Positions 58,507 through 64,000 of a stretch of 64,000 bases of DNA are shown piece after piece. A program made the position numbers and the translations under genes. The stretch is from positions 1,860,001 to 1,924,000 of the forward strand of contig NZ_CP099490.1 of assembly GCF_023923205.1 (NCBI RefSeq), written 5' to 3'. Below the pieces are notes generated by a model that searched no databases, was not told the origin of the DNA, and saw nothing but the letters and a program-made list of their open reading frames with translations. Source of the stretch: Ornithinimicrobium cryptoxanthini (GTDB taxonomy: Bacteria; Actinomycetota; Actinomycetes; Actinomycetales; Dermatophilaceae). Position 1 is the first letter of the stretch. Every line of letters starts with the position of its first letter.

Positions 58507-60072
58507 GTGGTGGACGTGCTGGCCTCCGTGCCGCTGCTGACGATGGCGATAGTCATCGCCGCGGGCACCCTGATCGGGGCGATCCCGTTCGGCCCCCTGC
58601 GCTTTGGGCCCGCCGGCGCTCTCTTCGTCGGTCTGGCCGTCGGGGCGCTGGACCCTCGCCTGGGCGAGGGGCTCGAGCTGGTCCAGTCCCTGGGGCTGGC
58701 CCTGTTCGTCTACACCGTCGGCGTGGCCGCCGGGGCCCGGTTCTTCCGCGACCTGCGCCGGCAGCTGCCGCTCATGCTCGGGGCTGTTGCCGTGCTGGGC
58801 GTGGTCACGGTGGCAACCGCGTGGTTCGGCAACCTCCTGGGGCTGGAGCCGGCCCTGCAGTCGGGGACGTATGCCGGCGCTCTCACCTCCACCCCCGCGC
58901 TCGCCGCCGCCAGCGAGGTGGTGGGCACCGACGAGCCGGCCGTCGGCTACTCGTTGGGCTACCCGGTCGGGGTGGTGGTGACCATCCTGATCGTGAGTGT
59001 GGTCCTGTCCCGTCCCTGGGCAGCCCGCTCGGACCCGGACTCCGCAGCCGGGCTCGGTCTGGTCGACATCTCGGTGCAGGTGGAGCGCGCCACCCTGTTG
59101 CCGGACGTGCCGGGGATCCGCGACGGCTCGGTGCGGGTGTCCTATCTGGCGCGCGGCGGCACGATGCGCGTGGTGACCCCGCGGGAGCTGCTGCAGCCCG
59201 GGGACCAGGTGGTGGTAGTCGGGCCCCGTGAGGCAGTCGCGCGGGCCCGAGACCACCTGGGGCACAGGGTGGTCGAGCACCTCGCGCACGACAGGCGCGA
59301 GGTGGACTATCGCCGCTTCGTGGTCTCTGACCAGCGGGTCGCCGGGCGCACGGTGGGCGAGCTGGACATCCCCGGTCGCTTCTCCGGCATCGTCACCCGG
59401 ATCCGGCGCGGCGACCTGGATCTGCTGGCCACCGAGGACAGTGTCCTCGAGCTCGGGGACCGGGTGCGGGTCATCGTGCCGCGCGGACGGCTCAGCGAGG
59501 TCAGCGACCTGTTCGGGGACTCGGAGCGCAAGGTCAGCGAGATCGACGCGTTCTCGCTGGGCGTGGGTCTCGCCCTGGGTCTGGCGCTCGGACTGCTCAC
59601 CCTCCCCCTGCCAGGTGGCCTGCGCTTTGCGCTGGGGTCTGCGGCGGGTCCCCTGGTCGTGGGCATGGTGCTGGGGCGCCTCGAGCGCACCGGCCCACTG
59701 CACTGGGGACTGCCCCTCGCGGCCAACCTGACCATCCGGCAGCTGGGCCTGCTCCTCTTCCTCGGCGCGACCGGGCTCGCCTCGGGCCAGGCCTTCGCCG
59801 CCCAGGCGTTGAGCACGACGGGCGCGCTCGTCATCCTCCTGGCGCTGGGAGTCACCCTGGTTGCGGGGACCCTCTTCATCGTCGTGGCCAGGCTGGCGGG
59901 GGCCAGCACCGAGCGCGCAGCCGGCGGGCTGGCCGGGTTCGTGGGGCAACCCGCGATCCTGGCCTATGCGAACTCCCGGGTCTCTGACGAGCGTGTGGAG
60001 GCGGGCTACGCCTCGCTCTTCGTCCTGGGCATCATCCTCAAGATCCTGCTGGTGCAGTTCCTCGCGACGTGA
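58507..60072 (+). CDS. AspT/YidE-family antiporter-like membrane protein with two TrkA_C domains
   Basis: A 521-residue protein built as membrane domain - two TrkA_C (RCK_C) domains (~190-350) - membrane domain, the arrangement of aspartate:alanine exchangers. 'GTYAGALTSTPALAAASEVV' in the first half and 'GLAGFVGQPAILAYANSRV' in the second are the paired YidE/AspT duplications. 'LLQPGDQVVVVGP' and 'VLELGDRVRVIVP' end the two TrkA_C domains. The transported anion is unknown. Start codons GTG 58507 or 58510 are both possible. Confidence 0.85.
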   Translation: MVDVLASVPLLTMAIVIAAGTLIGAIPFGPLRFGPAGALFVGLAVGALDPRLGEGLELVQSLGLALFVYTVGVAAGARFFRDLRRQLPLMLGAVAVLGVVTVATAWFGNLLGLEPALQSGTYAGALTSTPALAAASEVVGTDEPAVGYSLGYPVGVVVTILIVSVVLSRPWAARSDPDSAAGLGLVDISVQVERATLLPDVPGIRDGSVRVSYLARGGTMRVVTPRELLQPGDQVVVVGPREAVARARDHLGHRVVEHLAHDRREVDYRRFVVSDQRVAGRTVGELDIPGRFSGIVTRIRRGDLDLLATEDSVLELGDRVRVIVPRGRLSEVSDLFGDSERKVSEIDAFSLGVGLALGLALGLLTLPLPGGLRFALGSAAGPLVVGMVLGRLERTGPLHWGLPLAANLTIRQLGLLLFLGATGLASGQAFAAQALSTTGALVILLALGVTLVAGTLFIVVARLAGASTERAAGGLAGFVGQPAILAYANSRVSDERVEAGYASLFVLGIILKILLVQFLAT

Positions 60073-60120
60073 CCCCGGCGCCATCCTGCCGTGTGCGGTG
60101 CCAGGCACTAAGTTTGGCCC

Positions 60121-60234
60121 ATGGATCCGGCCCTGGGTGACCTGCTGGCGACCGGTCTGCCCGTCGGCATGGGAGCCATCATCTTGGCGGGCGTCGGTGT
60201 CGCCCTGCTCGTCAGCTATCAAGGAGCGACATGA
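60121..60234 (+). CDS. 37-residue single-helix membrane protein coupled to hexose-6-phosphate mutarotase
   Basis: A short frame beginning 'MDPALGDLLATGLPVGMGA' with one hydrophobic helix at about residues 13-31 and ending Tyr-Gln-Gly-Ala-Thr. Its stop overlaps the ATG of the next gene (ATGA). TAAGTT lies exactly six bases before its own ATG, the leaderless promoter pattern seen at many genes here. Together these argue for real translation and for a two-gene operon. I do not recognise the family. Confidence 0.6.
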   Translation: MDPALGDLLATGLPVGMGAIILAGVGVALLVSYQGAT

Positions 60235-61070
60235 GACCACACACCTATCCCACGGCCGGTGGCACGGTCATCACGCACGACCAGGGTGCCCACCTGACCG
60301 AGTGGCGCCTCGGCGACACCCCGGTGATCTGGGTCAGCTCCGAGTCTGAGTATGCCGAGGGTCAGCCGATCCGCGGCGGTGTCCCCGTGTGCTGGCCCTG
60401 GTTCGGACCCGGTCGCCCCGGTGATCTCACCCCCGCGCACGGCTTCGCCCGGGTCGCACCATGGAGGCTCGTGCAGGAGGACTCCGACGGTTCGGCGCTC
60501 CGGCTCGCCTGGGAGCTGACCCACGCCGACGTGCAGGGCCTGCCGGGCACCGAGCACTTCGTCCACGACTTCACGGCGCGCCTGCACGTCACGGTCGAGG
60601 AGGCAGCCTCGGTGGCCCTCACGGTGCGCAACGACGGGTCGGAACCGTTCGACTACGAGGCGGCGCTGCACACCTATCTGCAAGTCGGCGACATCCGCCA
60701 GGTCGAGATCGCCGGACTCGACGGGTGCGACTACTTCGACAAGGTCCTGCGCGCGGACGCGACGCAGGAGGGCCCGGTGGTCTTCGGGGGCGAGACCGAC
60801 CGCGTCTATGCCTCCTCGGGCACGGTGCAGGTGCACGACCCCGTGCTGCGGCGCACCCTGATGATCGAGAAGTCGGGGTCCCCCAACACGGTCGTCTGGA
60901 ACCCGTGGGCCGACAAGGCCAGGGCTATGCCCGACTTCGCGGACCATGAGTGGCAGCAGATGGTGTGTGTCGAGGCAGCAACCGTCGGCGGGCACGCGGT
61001 GGCGCTGGAGCCGGGGCAGGAGCAGACCCTGTCCACAACGGTGCGGGTCATCACCGCCAATGGGTCATGA
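60231..61070 (+). CDS. D-hexose-6-phosphate mutarotase (YeaD family)
   Basis: Interconverts alpha and beta glucose-6-phosphate. The 279-residue aldose-1-epimerase-fold protein has 'PIRGGVPVCWPWFGP' and 'THGFAR'-like 'AHGFARVAPWRL' with the phosphate-binding Arg, the His in 'EAALHTYLQVGD' and the Glu in 'MVCVEAATV', the usual active-site set. AAGGAG six bases upstream lies inside the small upstream gene. It overlaps that gene by four bases. Confidence 0.88.
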   Translation: MRPHTYPTAGGTVITHDQGAHLTEWRLGDTPVIWVSSESEYAEGQPIRGGVPVCWPWFGPGRPGDLTPAHGFARVAPWRLVQEDSDGSALRLAWELTHADVQGLPGTEHFVHDFTARLHVTVEEAASVALTVRNDGSEPFDYEAALHTYLQVGDIRQVEIAGLDGCDYFDKVLRADATQEGPVVFGGETDRVYASSGTVQVHDPVLRRTLMIEKSGSPNTVVWNPWADKARAMPDFADHEWQQMVCVEAATVGGHAVALEPGQEQTLSTTVRVITANGS

Positions 61071-61160
61071 TGGGGCGGGCCCGGACATGAGGGCCGAAGC
61101 GCACAACAGACGGGCCGAGCCGCAGAGGGCGGGCCGGGCCGCACAACTGGAGGTTCTTTC

Positions 61161-62477
61161 GTGAGTGCTGACCGCCGTGCCGAGGAGAAGCCGTCTGACC
61201 CCGTCCGGCCCGACGCCAATGTCGGCATTGACCGTGGCGAGGTCATCGGGGACGCGATGCGGGTCTCCGCCATCTGGGCGGGCCGGTTTATCGTCGTCGC
61301 CATCGCGACAGCCATCCTCCTGTGGGTGATGTCCCAGGTCTGGGTCGGACTGTTCCCGGTGCTGCTGGCCCTGATCGTCTCGACCGTGCTGTCCGGGCCG
61401 GTGCGCTGGCTGAAGCGTCACGGGCTTCCCGCTGCAGCCGCCGCAGGGATCACCCTGGTGACCTCACTGCTCCTGGTGATCGGGGTCCTCGCGGCGATCG
61501 CGCCGTCGATCATCGGCCAGTTCGGCGATGTCGTGGACCGCGCCAGCGAGGGCGTCGGGGAGGTCAGGAAGTGGCTTGCCGGTCCCCCGGTGAACCTCGA
61601 GAACGAGCAGATCAGCAACGCCATCCAAGAGGGCACCGCGTGGCTACAGGAGCGAGGCAGTGACATCGCCTCGGGCGTCTTCACCGGTGTCTCGGCCGTC
61701 ACCTCAGGCTTTGTCACACTGGCCCTGGTCATCGTCCTGACCTTCTTCTTCATCAAGGACGGGCCGGCCTTCCTGCCATGGTTGCGCCAGGTGAGCGGTC
61801 GCACTGCCGGTCGTCACCTGACCGAGCTGCTGACCCGGGTGTGGACCACCCTCGGCGGGTTCATCCGCACCCAGGCGATCGTGAGCGCCGTCGACGCCGT
61901 CTTCATCGGTCTGGGGCTGGTCATCCTCGGGGTGCCGCTCGCGCCGGCTCTGGCGATCCTGACCTTCATGGCCGGCTTCATCCCGCTGGTCGGAGCGTTC
62001 GTCGCCGGTGCCCTGGCGGTCCTGGTGGCACTGGTCTCCAACGGCTGGGTGACCGCGTTGTGGGTGCTGGGCATCGTGCTGCTCGTCCAGCAGGTGGAGG
62101 GCAATGTCCTGCAGCCCGTGCTGCAGAGCCGCACCATGCAGATGCACCCGGGCATCATCCTGCTCTCGGTCGCCGCCGGTGGCACATTGTTCGGCATCCC
62201 GGGTGCGTTCCTGGCCGTCCCCATCGCAGCCTCGGCGATCGTGGCACTGCGCTACTTCTCCGAGCAGGTCGATCTGCGCACCGGCGACCTGCATCCAGGG
62301 GATCTGACCCTGGCCACGCCAGAGGGGGTCATCACGGCCCAGGAAGGGGAGCGCGCCGCGAAGGAGCACCGACCGCAGGCGCCGGCAGACTCCGCAGACG
62401 TGGCGGCTGCCCCCGCGAGCACCGCGACCGGGTCCAGCCCGCTCGGACGGCTGCGCCGCCGCTTGCGGCGTCGCTGA
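61161..62477 (+). CDS. AI-2E family transporter-like membrane protein
   Basis: A 438-residue protein of the AI-2E/YhhQ-TqsA-like family with about eight helices: 'VGLFPVLLALIVSTVLSGPV', a soluble stretch around 130-190, then 'LTFFFIKDGPAFLPWL', 'FIPLVGAFVAGALAVLVALV' and 'QQVEGNVLQPVLQSRTM'. Family members export AI-2 or act as Na+/H+ antiporters; the role here is unknown. The C-terminal ~60 residues are polar and end in Arg-rich repeats. GTG 61161 has GGAGG about seven bases upstream. Confidence 0.87.
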   Translation: MSADRRAEEKPSDPVRPDANVGIDRGEVIGDAMRVSAIWAGRFIVVAIATAILLWVMSQVWVGLFPVLLALIVSTVLSGPVRWLKRHGLPAAAAAGITLVTSLLLVIGVLAAIAPSIIGQFGDVVDRASEGVGEVRKWLAGPPVNLENEQISNAIQEGTAWLQERGSDIASGVFTGVSAVTSGFVTLALVIVLTFFFIKDGPAFLPWLRQVSGRTAGRHLTELLTRVWTTLGGFIRTQAIVSAVDAVFIGLGLVILGVPLAPALAILTFMAGFIPLVGAFVAGALAVLVALVSNGWVTALWVLGIVLLVQQVEGNVLQPVLQSRTMQMHPGIILLSVAAGGTLFGIPGAFLAVPIAASAIVALRYFSEQVDLRTGDLHPGDLTLATPEGVITAQEGERAAKEHRPQAPADSADVAAAPASTATGSSPLGRLRRRLRRR

Positions 62478-62540
62478 GCCGCCAGCCCAGACGAGACACA
62501 CCCGCGCGCGGCGCTGCTTCTGCACTCAGGACACACGAGA

Positions 62541-62569
62541 GGGCCGCACCGACTGAGTCGGCGCGGCCC
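62541..62569. terminator. Strong GC hairpin between AI-2E-like gene and csbD
   Basis: Arms GGGCCGC-A-CCGACT (62541-62554) and AGTCGG-C-GCGGCCC (62556-62569) pair with a single internal mismatch. It lies between convergent genes and can end transcripts from both sides. Confidence 0.7.
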
Positions 62570-62570
62570 C

Positions 62571-62616
62571 TCGTGGTCTGCGGACCACTACTTTCGTGGT
62601 CTGCGGACCACTACTT
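62571..62616. repeat. Perfect 23-bp tandem duplication of a palindromic element at the csbD 3' end
   Basis: Two identical 23-bp copies (62571-62593 and 62594-62616) each contain the inverted repeat GTGGTC-TGCG-GACCAC. The second copy carries the csbD stop codon. Read from csbD, the transcript meets two hairpins and then the larger terminator. Confidence 0.85.
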
Positions 62617-62793
62617 CGTGTTGTCGTCCCAGGCGTCCTTGAGCTTCTCGCCCTCCTGCTTGGTGTCAGCCTTGGCCTGGTCGACCATGCCCTCGGCCTG
62701 CATGCTCTTGTCGTCCGTCGCGTCTCCGTAGGACTCCTTGGCCTTGCCCTTGGCCTCTTCGGCAGCGTTCTTGATCTTGTCGCCCATACCCAT
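62611..62793 (-). CDS. CsbD family stress protein
   Basis: A 60-residue hydrophilic CsbD-type protein: 'MGMGDKIKNAAEEAKGKAKE' start and 'GDATDDKSMQAEGMVDQAKA', typical of this abundant stress-induced family of unknown biochemical role. GGAGGT six bases upstream fixes ATG 62793. In Bacillus, CsbD depends on the general stress sigma factor; no SigB-type promoter was clear here. It is divergent from rbpA, with 324 bp between the starts; that gap also holds a long-spaced ACCCCCC/GGGGGGT repeat. Confidence 0.9.
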   Translation of the reverse strand: MGMGDKIKNAAEEAKGKAKESYGDATDDKSMQAEGMVDQAKADTKQEGEKLKDAWDDNTK

Positions 62794-63032
62794 AACTAAC
62801 CTCCAGGTCGGTGGTTCTCGGTCTCCACCACTGTCACTCGGGCGGAAGATCAGCGCAACCGCAGCGGCACCCCCCCTGCTCCCAAGACCCACCAGTGGGG
62901 GGTGACCTGCGGATTGGCGCCCCAACCCCGAGAGTCGCTAAACTGTAGGGCTATCCCCTCCAAAGGTGCCTGCGAGGTCCGCATGCCGGACTGCGCCGCG
63001 TCCACGCGTGCGTTCTCCCCGGTGCCACCGGT

Positions 63033-63059
63033 GGGAACACGACGCTCGCCGCGAGCGTT
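63033..63059 (+). promoter_or_regulatory. SigR/SigH-type promoter upstream of rbpA
   Basis: GGGAAC (63033-63038) is followed by exactly 18 bases and GTT (63057-63059). This fits the actinobacterial thiol-oxidative-stress sigma consensus GGGAAT-N18-GTT. From established knowledge, Streptomyces rbpA is a SigR target. Transcription would start about 50 bases before the rbpA ATG. Confidence 0.65.
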
Positions 63060-63086
63060 GACACCAACAGTCCGCCAGATTGTTTA
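63058..63086 (+). promoter_or_regulatory. Possible housekeeping promoter of rbpA
   Basis: TTGACA (63058-63063) followed by 17 bases and TGTTTA (63081-63086), about 30 bases before the rbpA start. Its -35 overlaps the -10 of the SigR-type promoter by two bases. Confidence 0.5.
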
Positions 63087-63117
63087 ACCGTGTTCACCAA
63101 CACGATGGGAGTTCGAC

Positions 63118-63477
63118 ATGGCCGAGAGGTCCCTGCGAGGCACCAACCTGTCCTGGTTGTCCTTCGAGAGTGACGAGGGCGTCACCTTCTCCGAGCGTCA
63201 GATGGTCGCCTACACCTGCCCCGACGGTCACGTGACCGAGCTGCCCTTCTCCGTCGAGGCTGAGATCCCGGGCATCTGGGAGTGCCGCTGCGGCCTGAAC
63301 GGCAAGTTGAACGACGGCCCCGAGCCCGAGCTCAAGCCGGTCAAGGCCCCCCGCACCCACTGGGACATGCTGCTGGAGCGTCGCAGCGTCCCCGAGCTGG
63401 AAGAGCTGCTCGAGGAGCGCCTGGCGCTGCTGCGCGAAAAGCGTGGCGAGAAGCCCCGCCGTCAGCGCACCGCCTGA
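63118..63477 (+). CDS. rbpA: RNA polymerase-binding protein RbpA
   Basis: An actinobacterial transcription factor (119 residues) that binds RNA polymerase and principal sigma factors and stabilises open complexes. It matches family features throughout: an N-terminal tail 'RSLRGTNLSWLSFESD', a zinc/structural core with 'YTCPDGHV' and 'IWECRCGLNG', and the sigma-interacting helix 'HWDMLLERRSVPELEELLEE'. GGGAG seven bases upstream fixes ATG 63118. Two overlapping promoters lie upstream and a strong hairpin follows. Confidence 0.97.
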   Translation: MAERSLRGTNLSWLSFESDEGVTFSERQMVAYTCPDGHVTELPFSVEAEIPGIWECRCGLNGKLNDGPEPELKPVKAPRTHWDMLLERRSVPELEELLEERLALLREKRGEKPRRQRTA

Positions 63478-63493
63478 CCAGCACACACGACAG

Positions 63494-63530
63494 CACGAGG
63501 CCCACCCGGTTCAACCGGGTGGGCCTCGTG
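63494..63530. terminator. Perfect 18-bp hairpin terminator after rbpA
   Basis: The 18-base arms at 63494-63511 and 63513-63530 are exact complements around a single base (effective loop of about five bases). It starts 17 bases after the rbpA stop and is followed by CTTCT. Its position between convergent genes suggests it works in both directions. Confidence 0.85.
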
Positions 63531-63560
63531 CTTCTCAGGCCGATCTCCCGACAAATTTGG

Positions 63561-63604
63561 TAGCGGTTTTGCTGGTCCATCCCGTCTTTTGATAGCGGTT
63601 TCGC
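63561..63604. repeat. Direct repeat of TAGCGGTTTYGC between rbpA and fxsA
   Basis: TAGCGGTTTTGC (63561-63572) and TAGCGGTTTCGC (63593-63604) are 32 bp apart, close to three helical turns, in an unusually AT-rich stretch. The sequence with its central CG recalls LacI-type half-sites, but it lies between the 3' ends of two genes, so its role is unclear. Confidence 0.45.
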
Positions 63605-63607
63605 GGC

Positions 63608-64000
63608 TTACTCGCGGGGCGGCGGGTCCTCAGAGACGATCTCTCCCTCAATGACGTCGGAGCCTCCCGGCCCTCTCGAACCCGGCCCAGAACCCGTCCC
63701 CGCACCGGAGCGGGACCTGGCTCCCCCGGCCCCTGGCATGGTCCCGGGCAGGACGGTCGCCACGCGGGCGCCCAGGACCACCTGGAGCAGTCTGCGACTC
63801 ACGCCGCGGGTGAACGGCAGGATCAGGAAGATGCCGAGCAGGTCGCTGACGAACCCGGGCAGCAGGAGGAGCAGACCGCCCACCAGGATCAGGCTGGCAT
63901 CAGCAAGCTCACGCCCGGGCATCCGCCCGGTGTCCACGGCGGTGCGCAGTGCCCGCCAGGTGCGCGAGCTCTCCCGGCGCACCAGGACGCTGCCGATGAC
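63608..64000 (-). CDS. fxsA: FxsA-family membrane protein (N-terminus outside window)
   Basis: The last 130 residues of an FxsA-like membrane protein; the frame is still open at base 64000, so the first helix and start are missing. Visible are 'GRMPGRELADASLILVGGLL' and 'LLPGFVSDLLGIFLILPFTR', the FxsA signature, then a Gly/Ser/Arg-rich tail ending 'SDVIEGEIVSEDPPP'. In E. coli FxsA counters phage T7 exclusion by F; its cellular role is otherwise unknown. It converges on rbpA. Confidence 0.88.
   Translation of the reverse strand, partial: VIGSVLVRRESSRTWRALRTAVDTGRMPGRELADASLILVGGLLLLLPGFVSDLLGIFLILPFTRGVSRRLLQVVLGARVATVLPGTMPGAGGARSRSGAGTGSGPGSRGPGGSDVIEGEIVSEDPPPRE

Noticed and set aside
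1..64000. tRNA, rRNA, CRISPR arrays, intact insertion sequences or prophage genes
   Set aside because: None was seen on reading both strands; a tRNAscan or repeat-finder run would be needed to exclude short or degenerate cases.

Overview
The window is high-GC actinobacterial chromosome. RbpA, a PimB-type phosphatidylinositol mannoside mannosyltransferase, an F420-type (Ddn-like) oxidoreductase, a cyclic C50 carotenoid operon and many GTG or leaderless starts all fit an actinomycete. Gene content and codon style suggest the Ornithinimicrobium/Janibacter/Intrasporangiaceae area; that placement is an inference. No tRNA, rRNA, CRISPR array, prophage or intact insertion sequence was seen.

Layout. 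(1) 1-12.2 kb: nitrate respiration. The tail of a regulator, narG-narH-narJ-narI, a MoeB-like adenylyltransferase with a rhodanese tail and MobA lie head to tail. RlmC, an alpha/beta hydrolase, an SSB-like protein and MoaD follow. Nitrate reductase and part of its molybdenum cofactor supply are therefore encoded together. (2) 12.2-16.3 kb: a receiver/thioredoxin-reductase-like fusion without redox cysteines is translationally coupled to a membrane class III cyclase; a CBS-domain protein faces them. (3) 16.5-26.8 kb: nine overlapping genes, crtE-crtB-crtI-crtYe-crtYf-crtEb-membrane protein-glycosyltransferase-idi, make and perhaps glycosylate a cyclic C50 carotenoid. A MerR/B12-domain regulator of the CarH/LitR photoreceptor type lies just upstream, and a photolyase follows. 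Contiguous 11-bp direct repeats, three at two sites and two at the third, precede crtE, the regulator and the photolyase, and outline a small light-responsive regulon.

(4) 26.8-32.9 kb: DUF4397 surface protein, class F sortase, ECF sigma factor and RskA-like anti-sigma factor, then TspO-like, PPOX, CPBP and NAD(P)-binding genes. (5) 32.9-37.4 kb: a sugar symporter fused to a degenerate nucleotide-kinase-like domain, divergent from a GH3 glycosidase. (6) 37.6-45.2 kb: a 41-residue membrane protein, diacylglycerol-kinase-like protein, Ddn-like oxidoreductase, NUDIX, DinB, a LuxR-type response regulator with a disrupted histidine kinase, a multi-pass membrane protein and an epoxide-hydrolase-like enzyme.

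(7) 45.1-49.7 kb: an accessory patch with MazEF-like and RelBE-like modules, a lipoprotein, a P-loop kinase and two decayed genes. (8) 49.7-62.5 kb: secreted M1 peptidase, YjbR-like protein, uracil permease, PimB, flavin oxidoreductase, patatin, drug-efflux MFS, AspT-like exchanger, a 37-residue membrane protein coupled to hexose-6-phosphate mutarotase, and an AI-2E-type membrane protein. (9) 62.5-64 kb: CsbD, RbpA with a SigR-type promoter, and FxsA cut by the window edge. Many starts are leaderless-like, with a TANNNT box 6-8 bases upstream, and many operon joins are ATGA or GTGA overlaps.
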